Below, one piece after another: positions 47,241 to 61,300 of a DNA stretch of 64,000 nt. Position 1 is the first letter of the stretch; every line of letters starts with the position of its first letter. Source of the DNA: Volvox africanus (taxonomy: Eukaryota > Chlorophyta > Chlorophyceae > Chlamydomonadales > Volvocaceae); contig BSDZ01000004.1 of NCBI GenBank assembly GCA_030268105.1, forward strand, positions 7,046,001 to 7,110,000, given 5' to 3'. The notes below the pieces were generated by a model, which made no database searches, was not told the origin of the DNA, and saw only the letters and a program-made list of their open reading frames with translations. A program made the position numbers and the translations under genes.

Positions 47241-50200
47241 TTTTTCAGATGAGCTCGTTTCGCTTTGTGCGGATTTCACTTTTGGAGTCGTCAGCGCTGT
47301 GGCCCACTGCTTGGCATGCTCTCCCGCAAACACGAAGTCACCTATGCACAGATAAAGAAACCCGTGTAAATAAATCTTGAAATCTAATTTGGAAAATTCC
47401 GATGTCGCACGCAGATAATAAGGGTTGACGAGACGGTGGTGGGCGTGCGAGGACGCATAAGAACAGTAACGCATGGCCATCTCAAGGCACATACCTTATA
47501 ACGCACAACCCTTAGTACTTCCTACAAATGTCTGATGGGAGTAGAAGGTACTTTATCAATGGAAAGGAACTTAAGAGGGAACGACGGCAAGTGCCGTGTT
47601 GCCTTCATATATTCAATCACTCAAGGATCCAATATTATGGAGGTATGATGCACAACGTCTGTGTGTGTGGGTATTAGTGTTAACGCGTCGCTGCTTGGAA
47701 GCTGTCATTCATGCCGTACATCACATACAACAGCACAACAGGCCCTTGGTAGGCAGGTAGCCATCCGTCACAACCTTGAATGGATTACGAACATGCTGTA
47801 CAGTTGCAAGGTTCTGGCCTGCTGCTCCATGCACGCATGGAGCAGCCATCCTCCCCATCTAACTGGAAACGTAGCGTCAATGCAAAATAACCCGCGATTT
47901 ATATATAGAACAATTTGTTTGATATCGCATACACCCATGCGTCTTTAATATGGCCCCCGTCCGTAGATACAGTGTCGATGGATGCGGTAACAGGTAGATA
48001 ACCTTCGGTTAAAGGTATCTCTTCCTTCTGCCGATAATGTAATTCACACATCTGATCTTAATCATGACAAATTTCAAATTCTTTCAGTATTGTATGAACT
48101 CCTGAGCCAACAAAAAGGACTGAACGCTCATCCTTGTCATTGCCCGCCATAGCATAGCGGTTAAATTTTGTCTCATTCTCCAACCCGAAGGTAGAAACAG
48201 TTTAATTTTTCAGGACTAAGAAATAAAGTCATGTTTAATCGGCGCTTTCTGTACCTAATGCCTCCGAAACAAAGGTAGGTTGACACTGGTCCCTTCCTTT
48301 ACTAGGCACTCGGAAATTCCCTCGGCACAATAGCACTGTAACCAAAAACGATTGTTAATATTGGGCTGTGCACGGAATCTCCTAGACAAACCCCGCAACA
48401 ACGACCTGGCGGCGTGCCACGCTACTGACCTGGTTCACCTAAGCATGTCACCAACGATGTGTACAAAGTGCTCGCATTGCCAAAACAGGCTGTTGCCTAC
48501 TAGCTATAATCATGCTCAGGGCCTAGGGATAACCCTAAGCATGGATGCGGAAAAAAACTGACAGCAGGGTTCCACGTACTGCTGCCAAGCAGTACCTCCA
48601 CGTGCCGTAACTCAGCAAGCTTCATGCGTTGTATGTGTGTAGGATAGGGGGGTACATCATCCGTGGCCACTAACCTGGCAGTCCCTACCTTCCCCGGTGT
48701 TTCGGGGCACCCTCATCCAGTCTCCCATGCCGACTTCTCCGAAATCAGTGGTTTTCCCAGGTTCAGCACCCACCACCAGCATCCAGCGGAATCTGTCGAA
48801 TCAACTAAGGCGTCAACTCCGCTACTGGTCAGCTCGCAGGTCACTTTAATTGGGGTCGTCACCGTCCATCGACATGGGGGCACCCTGCCCTTAACATTAG
48901 GGTCTTTGGCCCGCTCTCAGTCGGTGTAGAACCTGGAACTCCAGGGGCATATTAGTCGTGCCATAACAGTCGTGCCTGAACACGATATATATATGTGTCC
49001 TCGTGCAGATGTCATTTTTGCCACGCCTCAACAGGCAATGGCATGTATCCCCACTCAGAGAAATCCCGGGCTGTCCGCAAAACTCCAAACAAGCAACGAC
49101 AGCCATCCTTCACTTCGTCACTGCTTGGTTATGTTGCGGAGACATTGTTTGTGGGTTGCGCCACTCAGCGTGACGTATGCATCCCCCAAAGGATCAAAAG
49201 CAAGCAATAAGACGATAACAATACACACACACATAGGGTCGTACACCCTGTGGGCGTTAGACTCGATTGGATGAGAGAACGGCACAAACCCGTGTGTCTC
49301 TCCTCCTCTGACCTCCTGTGTGTTTCCCGCTTTTGGGAAGTTGCCCCTAAGAGAATAAGTTTCGTACGATGTTTCATTCTCTTCTCTTCCGCTTACGTGT
49401 TCTGACGTTTTCCACCAGAGTAGCGATGATTTGCTTTAACATATACATTTTAAAATTTCAATTGCGTTAGGGAGTCTGCACATGTATACACGCCGACAGC
49501 TGAATGCTGCTCAGCAGCTACTTAGCGATCAAGGTCACAGTTTGTGGAGTTGGAGAATCCGTTATGTATGTACACGGAGTTCGTTAGCGTGCCGGTTGGT
49601 CCGAAGGGCTGTAGCGGGCGAAGTAGCCAAGCAGCCGCCTGCTGGTGACCAGTAATTGCTGATGAAGTTGCCGATGAAGTTGCTGCTGTTGTTGCTCACA
49701 ATAAACGTTGTTACTGTTGCGCGGCAGCTCCTCATAGCTCTGCTGCTGACCTAGTTACGCCTATTTAAGCGCACCTGCCAGCCCGCCGCCCGTCCAGTCG
49801 TATGTTGACTGACCACGTAAAGCTCGCCGCAAATGGCACGGCTGGGTATAAGGGTAGGGAGGCCTGCATGCTGCTGGCGAGGGCAGGGCGGCAGGTAGTC
49901 TGGCGCGGTTCTGAGTTTCCGATCTTCCCAAGCCTTCCGGCCTCACGCAGGATTCGCCTCCCCACCTCCCTATCGCCCGTTCCGTTGTTCCTGAGCGCCC
50001 CTCGAGTTAAGACCGGTCCACTGCTGCCGACTGACTGAACTACTGACGACACGCACGAGTGGGGTCAGAGGCCGTTTGAGGGTGCATGCAGGTGAGCCTC
50101 TGCGTTTATGAATATCCTCCTTAGGGTTATGCTTTTGTGTATCCTTATTCTCCAGAAGCTCGCACAACGCCTTATCTAAATGACTGCGGACAAATATATA

Positions 50201-53200
50201 ATTGCTTGCTGTATTGCTTGACTGCCGCTGCCTGGGAGTCTATACATATAACACAGTTAACTAAAAGACAACCGCACAAAGACAATATAGCTGCCTTCAC
50301 GCCTCTTTTGCACTCCAGTCTCGTAAAAGACACCCTTGCGGGAGCGAGGAAAAGACCAGTTTGCTGTCTTGGTGCTATAATCGATAGGCCCGCTGCTGTG
50401 AGCGATGTGGCAATTCCGTCTCTGACGACGAGCAATTTGGAGAATTCAATGACGTCGGATGATTCGGTGGGCGCAAGGATGACCTCATGCAATCTTCGTG
50501 GCCACAAGTCAAGTACTTCGTCAAAGCGCTAGCTACTGCTCAAAGGGGGAATCTGTCACAGCTGCTGCAGAGCTTCACTTACGAAGCCCTCCGTGCATTT
50601 GGTGGGCTCGTAAGGGGGGCCCCAAACGCTCTCGCGCTTGCAGGTGGTGGGCATGTTAGCGCTGTCGCGACCAACAAGCCGGCTGAAAGGCCAGCATCAG
50701 GTTGGTACAGCGGCTGCCGTGTTCTCACGGCCGCTGACGGCTCGAAGTGTCGGGGCTATGGCCGCCTGACCAGGGCAGCTTTACTTCCCACAATCAACAG
50801 GACGATCCTGTGGTGGTCCTGTTTTCATTGGTGGGCCTGAATTATATACAGGACGGTTCTCAACATGGGTGTCATCTTGCCAGGCAGTCGGGGCGGTTTG
50901 TAGCACGTTCGGGGTCGCCACTTGCATGCTGTCCAGAAGCTACGAGAGCGACCCGTTCGTGTTGATTTCTAGCACAAGGCGGTGATGTTATGCAATCTAT
51001 GAGTAACTGATTTCGGATGCGTTTCTGGGCAATTAGGTTGCCTGGCTTACGACGCGGATGCGCCGCCTGGTAGCTGTAGAGGCTAAGGTTGGGGCCTGGC
51101 CTCTACCAATAAGGCAAGGCTTCGGATTTCTTACGCAACTTTACCGACGCACATATGCACATACATAAATACTTAAGGTACACTGATTACAAGGATTAAA
51201 TATCCTGCTGTGCAATCAGGGTAATGTGCGCCGCATCATCACAGGCCCCTGGGTGGATGCGGAACCCAGAGGCCCGCACGGTAGCAGGCCTGCTGGAAAG
51301 AAGAACGCAGCGTCCCGATCGGCTCTTACTTGCATGAAAGCTTGGGTAAGTATAAAACGCGCATATGCGAGCTCAAGCCAATTACGTCCCCCTCGGCCGT
51401 GCAACTTCACAAACCAACGGGCAGATAGTTTCCCGTGGCCTGGCCTCCCATATATTGAGGCAGCCGTCGGACCGGTAGCATAGCTTCATTTAAACCACGT
51501 TAAAAAACAGACGGAGCTTTAAAGGCTGAGGTTTCATGGAGCCTGCTGCTGGGTGCAGCAAATTTTTCATTACGACTTTCAGCGATGTGTTCAATTCTTG
51601 GCTGCTACTGCAAACGACTGCAACAGCTCATTCGTTATGTAGCAAACTAAGTCGACAGCTCCGTCGATATAAGAACATAAATAAAGCTGATTTTTAATTA
51701 TTTATTGATATGCTTTTATAATCTGAATTACTGGTTTGCCCCTGATGAGACTTAGGACATCTATCGGCTGTACCGATGATGATGTCAGCATGTCTCGGCT
51801 CACGCTATTATGGCGACGTGCAGGTAATGCGTGATACAGTTTTTAACTTTAAGATATAAAACTTATATCGCATGCGATTTATTACGGAGCTCCCAAGATA
51901 TCGGAACATCTATCCAGCCAGAAAAGTCAGAAAGCGTCAGAAGCCTTCCCCAAATTACTATTACCTCCGGGAATGTGTTTCTTAAATTATGTTTCTTAAA
52001 CTGACGCATTGTGACCCACCAATTTTGTTTTTAGATTTCTTGGCTACACACGGCAAGTAAGTGGAAAGCAATCCATCTGTTTCTACGTTATAGTTATAAT
52101 TAATTATGGGCTATAAATAATAAAACGGTAGATGCTTTGAAGATGCCAGTAGATGGAACGATAGCTCTAACGGCGACATCTGGACATGCACCTCAGGACA
52201 CGCAGGCCCAGCGCTGCTTCCTAATTCATATGTAACAAAGCTTGCCAATCGAACTAGGATAAAGAATAAGAATGCATGGGCGCAAAAAGCCATCCCTATC
52301 TGTTTGGGATACTTGCACTCACGCACGGTTTCTAGGTTTCTCAAATTAAAACGAAACGCCGCAATATCCGAAGCCATACAGCGAGCAAAGAAACAGAGTA
52401 TAAATACGAAACACATGTCACATGGCATTTGGAAGCGTGATTCAGAAAGGGGCAAATAACCATTTTGATCACTTCCGACCGCTTTCACCTGCTTTCGCAA
52501 AATCTTTTGCAGAGTCTCGCCATAGCCATACATATCTAGGACTCCACTCAGAACTTTTGAATCTAGCGATTGCAAAGCTGCTTGCGCTTCTGAACCCTTT
52601 TGGGTGCACATCCGAACCCTTTTGAACCCGCCATGCATACCTTGCAGTTTAATGGCCACTTTCCATGCGTATGATTTAGACATGTACGTCCTGGCCGCTC
52701 GCCGCTCGGAGGGAGGCGGTTGATATCAAATACGCGACAGCTGCGCACGGGGTGCCGCGTTGCATAATTTCCAAAACCAATTATAATGAAGTTTGCGCCG
52801 TAACTGGGGCGTTTCCTCTTCTGTAAATCTGTGCTCTTAAGTCGTCTCCGGAGCCGCTGCTGTCCAATGAACGCTTGGAAGTCCGCTGAGCACGCCAGTG
52901 TCAGCTGACCGTCCCAGCGTCCTCAGCGCTAATGCAAACGGGACCAAGATGAGCATGCTTACGTGCTGTTGAGCCGAGCTTTGTGACATTTATGTGTCAC
53001 AGGTGTCAAAGGTCAGGGAAACTTTTAAAATGATGAAATTTTGGATTATGAAAACTGTGCATCTGGCGCGTCTCAGATGGGAAGAAGGTCATCACAGCGG
53101 CGATAAAACAATTAAACTAAGGCGGCCTAACTTAACAATTAAAATGTTATAAATATAGTCATATCTTTTAATTAGCACTCGCGATAAAGCCAGGCAGAAA

Positions 53201-56153
53201 CCGTATTTCGCTCCCTAAGCTGCCAGCAGCACTTACGGTTAGTACGGTGCTGGTACGGTGTGGTCCGACGCGACATGTCCATCCCGCCCTGGAGTCATCT
53301 AACAGACTGGCGTTACTTAAGCTAGTTCCTTCTCAGTGCTCTGCCTGGAACCCGCCTGGAACCTACCGGAACCCAAAACAAAAATTGGTTTTGCGTCCCT
53401 GCTGACTGGGGTTCCAGTTCGATTCTCGCCAGGGCGGGGGATTCCGCAGCTCCGTTATTCATACCATGGTGTTACCAAAAGATCCTCAGCTGAAGCGACC
53501 AAAAGGAGTAATAACTATTAAGAGACCATTATCTCCCGCTGCTGGTCCTAACTTCCATAAACAATTGACCTTTCCTAACAACTAATCAGCAGCCCGGTCT
53601 TCCTTGCTAACTAACTGGAAAGCTGCAAGGTGCAATATCTGTACGATAGTCTAGAGTAGTCAAGATTTTTTAGCCCAGGACCATTTTAGCCGAACGAGCT
53701 GCTCGTGACATTTCTATAGTTTCCAATTCCAAAAATTCCGTTAACGTGCGTAAAATTGGAAGCTGTAACTTGGTTATTTCTTATTGCCTGAGATATGCGG
53801 CAATGCAGGGGCTCGCAGCTGTGGTCGCACACTCGTTCGATCCAGGGGAAGTAACTTTCGTGCTTGCCTCCCACATCTCTTTGGGGTGCGAGAGCGTTGG
53901 GGAGCATTGTGGAGCATGGAGGCAACGAAAGCCGTGCTGGAGGTTGTGTGGATCAGCTGTGGATTAGACCGGAGTTTGGGCCTGGAGACGGTTGTTAATT
54001 TAGTCCGTATCTATGCTACTTGGGGTTTTCATAATTGCACTGCATCATGGACATCCCTGTCCTGGAGTAACGCAGCTGCCGGAAAACGGGGCAGCTCGAG
54101 CTCTTCCTGAAGAGCACCTACTTCCCAGCATGGGGCCGACTCGTAGCCAGGTTGGCTATCGAGTCATTGACCTAATCCATACGAGTAATCAATGTAGTAA
54201 TCCATCCACATGGGACCGCAGGGTTTAGGCCCTCTTCAAGGGCCCTGAGTTCTTCGACGGCTCCACTAATATAGCATGAGGGGCGAGGATGCACCAATGG
54301 CCCATGTTAGGTCCGTTATTACAGTTGTTAACATTTGTTCGTCAGCCAGATGGGAATTAAATTAATTATAGCTAGCCGCCTAGCCAGCGTGTTTGGATTT
54401 GTTACGGCGCGTTCTACCGATAACCAAAAAGTGGAAACGGGTTGCAACTTGACCGCATGGAGCAGAATATATATAACAAAATTAGCATCGAGTGCTCTGA
54501 TTTCACATAGCGAATGAGTATGTCCATGATGGTTTGGGACGAGTCCGTTACGCTATGTGTAGTAGGAAAATGTTTATGCCGATATCGAGCGTTTAAGAAG
54601 CCCAGTGCTTGAGGTACCAAAACTCGGTTTCTACAATGTCTTAAATCTAGCATTTCTACGGCGGGATGAACCTTTCCTCCCGGATACGAAGACGTACAAC
54701 TAGGGGCGCGACAAGGGGTCGTCCCTCGCTATATGTTCCTTATTGCACGCATCCATAGCAGCTTCAGAATGGGATGAAAGTATCGACTGTTAAGTTACAA
54801 GGAAGTTTGGATATGAAACTCTTCTAGCTTCGCATGGCACCAAATTAAATTTCTGGTGGATGGTTTCGGAGGGCAAATAAGGGCGCGAAACCATTGAAGA
54901 AATCATCAATTGATCCCCGAAACACCCATTGTGTCCACAAAGCAAGTCCTTAACAAAAGAACGTATTAGACTCTAACATATAAAAACTGCCATTACTATC
55001 TGGATTGCGGCCCTTTGTAATGAATCGCGCGACGCCGCAACGAGGGAGTGCAGTCATCAGCACATATGATCCTTTGTGTTGTTTCTAGAAGCTGAGGCTC
55101 TGTTCGATGCTCGAAAGTAACTCCATAGCTTCTAGGGAGTTGTGCGGCCGCTAATAACAGTCGTGATTGAAGGCTTACATGCAGCTTGACAGACAAATGT
55201 ATATTTTTAAATTTATAATCTATATATTATACAGATTTGTGCGACGGCTTACGCGATCACCTGTGACATTTGTATCTTGACTAGGTTCGCGTCATGCATC
55301 GTGCCGACAGAAACCCCAGAAGTGCCCATGACGGATTTTCATGTCACCTTTCCACACTACTTTTAACATTGCACACATGCACGATATGTATAGCAGCCAT
55401 GGAAAACCTCCGAGACCTACAGGTCTTGTGTGACCTGCGAGGTCTCATCCATTGTCTTACCGGACATTGCAAACAAGATGGGTGACTCATTCGACATATA
55501 CACGGACGGCATGTTGCATCAATGAACGGATAGATTGGAGCGATAAAGTGGGGAACAATAAAGCTTCTCGGCGTTTTTCGGTCCAACCTCAGTGTTGTGT
55601 GTGCTTGCTTATTATCACTTTTGCGGATCCCGGAGCTTTTCGTCGCACTCTCTAAGGCGCATCCGAAATGCTCGCCGTGGCCGATGAGTGACAACCGCCA
55701 CGCCCCGCATTACACAGGAACAGCTTCTTGCCCCACTTGGGAACGCGACAATCTATTAAGGATATTTGCACATTTTTGCGTTTACATCTCAATGATGATG
55801 TTACAGCTTCTACATAGCAAGGCAGAGCGGCCTCATCCATTCGGGACGGCATCAGCGATTAAAGTTGTAAGTGTTTGAGCGCCACAACGCTGTCGTTGAG
55901 TAATCGCCCCTCGTGGATCTGCCGACTGCCAGCCCGCATACATATCGGATCCCTCGACTGCGTCTGTTGCTTTCCTACCGTTCCATCCTTTGAAGAAATC
56001 TCGGAATGGGGCGTTAAGCTCCGGGGAATACACCAAAAACGAGGCGGGATGGGCTTCAGCTAACAGGGCTTCCGACAAGCCTTAGCACAGACCCTACCGT
56101 TCACGTACAGGATTCACGTATGGCACGCGCAAAAACAAATACCTTCCCCATCC
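47241..56153. other. Long region without recognisable genes
   Basis: About 8.9 kb between the subtilase start and the CIA30 gene 3' end. Weak exon-like pieces on + occur at 50318-50532 (after a CACTCCAG acceptor, ending at a stop), 50487-50642, and 51221-51349 (reading VRRIITGPWVDAEPR before a GTAAGT donor). They do not join into a gene I recognise. Several AT-rich stretches (51640-52110, 53100-53170, 55200-55240) fit decayed non-coding DNA. Confidence 0.4.
52111..52683 (-). CDS. Hypothetical 190-aa ORF with hydrophobic segments
   Basis: An uninterrupted ATG-to-stop frame of 190 codons in AT-rich surroundings. It has a helical N-terminal half (SLDSKVLSGVLDMYGYGETL) and two hydrophobic stretches (CFVFILCFFARCM and FCAHAFLFFILVRLASFV). 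No homology is recognised and there is no supporting splice or polyadenylation context. It may be a chance ORF. Confidence 0.25.
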   Translation of the reverse strand: MSKSYAWKVAIKLQGMHGGFKRVRMCTQKGSEAQAALQSLDSKVLSGVLDMYGYGETLQKILRKQVKAVGSDQNGYLPLSESRFQMPCDMCFVFILCFFARCMASDIAAFRFNLRNLETVRECKYPKQIGMAFCAHAFLFFILVRLASFVTYELGSSAGPACPEVHVQMSPLELSFHLLASSKHLPFYYL

Positions 56154-57983
56154 CTACGCGGGTGGTCTCGGGTCCTCGGGTCCACTAATGGGCGGCGGGT
56201 TTTTGCGCGGCATATCCTCCTCATCCGCCCCCGCGCTCTCCCGAAATTGGAAGTACCCCGCGTAGGCCTTGCGGGCCATCGCAGCCTCACTAAGCAAGTA
56301 AGCCCCCGCGCGCAGGGACTCGAGCTCCAGACAGAAGTCCCCGGTAGAGGGCATATCCTCACTGGCTGCCATGGTGATCCCGAACTATCGCATATGTCGC
56401 ATATCGCATGAAGGATCAGTGAAGAACGACAGACCCAGGTACAGGAGCGCACGGACAGCGGCAACGGATTGGTATTACTGGGGTAGCTTAGGGTCAACTT
56501 CAGAGATAATAAGAGGTAATAAAGAAGTAGTAAGAGGAGCCACAATACAAAGACATCGCATTCTACGGTAACGGATATGGCTGGTTCAGCACGGCGCGGC
56601 TCTGCCTAGCCGGTGGCCAACAAGGAGCTATGTAGAGAAAAGGGCCTGCATCGGCTGCAGCAGGAGGCGGCTGGCGGCTTTGCCGCCAAAACACTGCCTG
56701 GCAGCCTTGGGCTCAGCCCGCCGTTTATTATTAATGACTTATGATACTGGTACCTGTAACGATGCTATCTTACATGTCAGCAGGTGGGAAGCTCACATTG
56801 GCCCACGTTGTAGGACCACAGGAGCGTTGTTTTGAAGTTTCGTGTTGTTGTACTTTCAGGGATTTCAAGGATTCTTGTAGCCGTTTTGTGATTCTTTGCT
56901 CCGACGATGCGATCTACTTACCGAAATAATGTTATGGCGCGGCATTCCCACAGACGAGGGCGCGAAGTTGGTCACCAGTCGGCCGCGGAACGTGAAGACA
57001 AAGTCTCGGAAGTCCAGCCGTACATCCTGCCAGATTCCTGGACTGGGAACCGGGTTTATAGGTGAAAATATAAATACGGAGGTTAAGAGCACTATTACAA
57101 ACATATGCACGGGATTAATCCGCGTTATGCACATTGGTATGCAAGAGAAAACCACGTACTGCATGGGGCCCCCTCTCATTCAGCGCTTGCGTGCGCTCCC
57201 TTATAGCGTTTGATCCCGTCTGAAACGATTGGATAAGGCTGCCGATGATAAACACATTCGCTTCTAGGTTTGCATATCAAGATGTGCCAAACAACCCACG
57301 ATGCCGGCCTAGCTATCTGAGTCCATTCCACGAATACCTTGTTTTCAGGGTTGCTTGCCACACCTCCTCATCGCCCCCCGTAAGCTGATCCAGGCGGATA
57401 TTAGCGAGGTACGTGTTGCCATCGCCACGCACCCGCAGATCCAGAAAATCATATTTACGAAGGTTTAAAATCTGCGAACGCTGCGAACGACAATGCGCAT
57501 TGATAAATGCCGTACAGGTTTGAGACTAACCTTTGCGCCACCACAGCAGAGCCTTACCACTTGATTGATCCCGCAGTATCCCGATCGGATCAGCTTCGAG
57601 TCCGCCAGGACCTCCTTGGAATATGTCCCAGAAAAAACTGCGGTCTGAGGCAGCGAAACTTATTCAGCAATAGTGCTAGGTGAGGAGATCGGGATGATGC
57701 ATTTCCTCACACCTTTCCGCTTTCAGTAAGCTTGAAAGATGCTGTAGATAGGCCTCCGAAGCTAACATCCGAAAAGACATTCCACGCAGCCACATCGCGT
57801 TGCGTCTTGAAGGCATACACAAGCTTCGGCTCAGGCGTAAGGTCAACTGCATAATACAGGAGGAGGTGATAGGTAATAGGAGCAATCATAAAGTTTATGC
57901 CGAAGCTAACCTGAAAGAAATCGATCGACCGCGCGCCACGCCCTGCGAAGTAGTCCCGATCCAGCACTCGCAGAGCTTGTCAT
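56154..57983 (-). CDS. CIA30: CIA30-domain protein, complex I assembly factor (NDUFAF1-like)
   Basis: Six exons close in phase: 57911-57983, 57713-57846, 57558-57644, 57338-57471, 56922-57042 and 56154-56384; 259 aa. The ATG at 57983 opens MTSSASAGSGLLRRAWRAVD, a Ser/Arg-rich, acid-poor start like a mitochondrial presequence. The CIA30 domain then runs in order: AAWNVFSDVSFGGLSTASF, FSGTYSKE...LIRSGYCGI, YDFLDLRVRGDGNTYLANIR, EEVWQATL, IWQDVRLDFRDFVFTFRG and GDFCLELESLRAG. Proteins of this family assist assembly of the mitochondrial complex I membrane arm. CIA30 domains also occur in plastid proteins such as HCF173, but this one is short and lacks the extra NAD(P)-binding domain. It lies 368 bp downstream of, and on the same strand as, the sterol reductase gene. 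Confidence 0.9.
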
Positions 57984-58351
57984 CGCAGGTTATACATATC
58001 ATAAAAGAAACAAATTAAAGCAATGTTGGATATGTATTTAGCGAATTTCAAAATTCACTCAGAGCCCTTTGAAGAAACTAGGCACCTTACAAGTTGCGGA
58101 TTTAATTAAGCAATTAATGCACTTTTAAAATCTCGTGTCTCATATAGGGAACATGAAGCCCAATGACTTAGAATGCGTATAGCAACATCCGCTGCCTGAA
58201 CAACTGTTAACGAGCCAACTTCTATCCGTTGGCAGGCGCCGCAGGCCGCACTCTCCGCTTCCGGGGTCTCGGACTCTAACCCCTCCCATCGCATCATTTC
58301 AATGTATGCACAAGTTGGTCTTCGCCGAAATACCCAAACATCTTACAATCG

Positions 58352-61300
58352 TTAGTAGATATACGGTACAATACGGTACCGAACAAGGGCACAGTATTTG
58401 TCCCAATCCTTGCCGTACTTCAGTCGGCAAGCGTACTCATCGCGACGTTCCCGGTGTATCAGCAGCGAGGCAAAGTAAATGCAATAAAAGTACGGTACGA
58501 CAGCTGACAGCCCAGCAAGCCCCGCCGGCATGCACCAAGCGACCCTGCGAATGAGGAACACATGGACACATTGGATATAGGGTATATTTTCACACTACAC
58601 GGATGCCGACAGACTCGAGCACCGCAATGCCGGCCAGGACTAGCGCGGGCCCTGGATACAGGGCAGGGTGATGCTATGCCTGGGCACCAAGGCACCAATA
58701 CAGACTAGTAATGTGTGAGCCGCCTCGAGCAAAGAAACATAGCTGGCCGCCTACTCACCCCATGATCCAATCACCAAAGTAGTTGATGTGGCGCGCGGTT
58801 CCCCACCAGCCGCTCACAATCAGTGACGTCCCGCGCTCCGTCTTGAGTGTGCGCAGGTGTGCGACCCGCGGATCATTCGGGTTGGACCGGAACATGTCTT
58901 TTTGGCTGTTTGCGCCACGGAAGATGTAGTAACCGAGCGCCTTGACGGCCAAAACCAACACCACACCGGCCGTTGATAGGTTCTACACGGCCGCCGACCA
59001 ACCGAACGGCCGACAAAGGTGCAAAAAAGCACGGCGAATATGTGGTTAGGTAATTGGATATACAAGGAAGAGCACCAGCCACACCCCATGCGTGCAGAAG
59101 TGCGTGGGTGATAGAATGAGTGTTGCTCGAGGAGGTGTCGGGAAAGGCAGGGAACCCACCCGCTCAACCGAACAGATACACTTTAAAGGCTTTAGCAGTA
59201 GACTGCCCCATGAACGCGCAGATATACCGACATCTGCGCAGTGTCACTCCGGGTCAGATACACGGTGTTTCCAGCTGACTTATCATCAAGGAGGAAGTGC
59301 TGGTGCTTGGGATGGGGTAAGTGAATGTGTATGAGTTTCGGTAAAAAAAGAAAAAACTTCTCATTAATAAACGAACAGACGTACGCAACGGCGACACAGA
59401 ATCCGGTGACAGATATTTTCCAAGATTGCTGAACATTCGTACAAATTCCGTAAACAGCTGTTATTTGGTACTATGGTATCTCCGAGCATTGCACCAGTCC
59501 TCGCTTCTGCAGTGGCTTATTAAGTTTATAACGTCCTAAGCACCTGCGGATGATCCACGAGGTATCGGGCCGCGGATGTGAATGTGAAAGGCACCCAGGC
59601 CAGGTCGCCGAAAGCCAGCATGAAGCCAAAGCCATCAGTCGTAATATCCATGGTGGTCAAGATGGCGCTCTCGCACCACAGCGCATCGACGATGTAGTAC
59701 AGTTGAAAGGCATTAACCAGCAGCATTGAGTTAGAGATCGACCCGTGGACTGCTAGCTGCTTGTGCGCCATGCCAAGGTTAATTAGTGCCCAGCCTGAGC
59801 GGTGCAAGAAGTGGGAGAGGTGTACATGGTAAAATGTGCAAGGAGTAAGGGGCGTTAAATTCTATGCCTGCCTGGAGTCTCTCACATAAAAGGTTCTGGT
59901 GGCATTGTTTGCCGTTGGTCAGATGCTGCATCCGCACACAAGCCATGCACGTGCAAGACCCATGCTCTCAAGGTGCGGTGCAAATGTCCAGTGTTCTGGC
60001 GGACTCCGTTACGACCCTCTGGGCCGTCTTTTTCATGCCCCTGGCTCGAAAGCAACGTCTTGGTCGGTGAAGCCCCCTGGCGACCCGGACTTACCAATCA
60101 TGCCCGGGTACAGCTCGCAGAACTCCTTCAGGTCGAAGCGGCCGCCCAACAGCCGGGGGTTTAACTCACGCCCCATCCAGAAGTCGTACGCAGGGTACCT
60201 GCCGGAATACGGTCCGGTGCACAACTATAGGTGGGTGGGCGCGCGTTGTGAAACAGGTGACCCGATTGAGAGAGCGCCAGATGAGAGGGTTGGCGAGCGA
60301 AGGGAGGGGAAGGCAGACCCCAGGAGCAGACCCACAATAAAAATATTTTATCCAGTACAGGCAACAACATGGAAACGGGGCATGCCACTCCTTTCCAAGT
60401 TTAGTAACTAAGATTCTGGATCCAACAGGAGAAACTGCCATGTTCGCCAAATGAAACCCACCCTGTGTTTCCGTGGCTGCTCAGCAGAAGGCCTTTCCAG
60501 AAGGATGAGTTGTATAGATATAAGGAAAGTGCCGTACTGAAAATGATCGCTGCCGTTAGTAGCGGTGCAAACTGGTCGTATAGCCAGCCCAGGTCCAGCT
60601 GCCGTGTGTAAAACCCAAAGTACAGGGCGGCGCCGTACACCAATACAAACAGCCGGAAGGCTGTAAGATGATCACAGTGATAATGAATCCATAAGCAGGT
60701 GGGATAGTATGTTATTTGGTGTATTTCGCTTAGTTAGGTGTGCAAAGTAAGATAACACCGTGATGCTTTGACTGCCGTCAGTGCGGTATACACATTTGCA
60801 GTGATTAATGAGGGAATGCCTTTCAGACAAAAGGCGCCAATGCTTCGCGCTCAATATTCCAGACGATGCAGCAGGTGTATCACCGACAGCTATTAACACC
60901 TAAGCTTGTGGATGGGAGCTCGGGGAACTTAAAATCTGCTTCCGTGATGTAGTCTCGATCTGTGCGTGCGCGCCGAGATTACGCGCTGTAAGACATAACG
61001 ATGATCATCGGGATCACGCCGGAAACCCCTCGCAATTTACCTGGAATCATGAGTTGACCCAAGCAAATCATCCCTGGGGTGCCGCTTATACCCAACCAGC
61101 TTTTCCCTCATCTTCATATCTCCTCACCGTTAAGTTTGTATATGAGGCGTTTCCCATCTGGCAGCAAAACGCCATCAGCTCGCTGTCCCGGCAACACCAC
61201 ATGCAGAAGCGCTAGTCCAAAGAACCACGCTAGGTACGTTATTAGAGCATCTTGACTGTAATATTGAATGTTATTATTAATTTTAGGAAGTTTAAAATCG

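Noticed and set aside
53418..53440. B-box-like GTTCGATTCTC that might mark a tRNA
   Set aside because: No matching A box, acceptor stem or cloverleaf could be folded around it.
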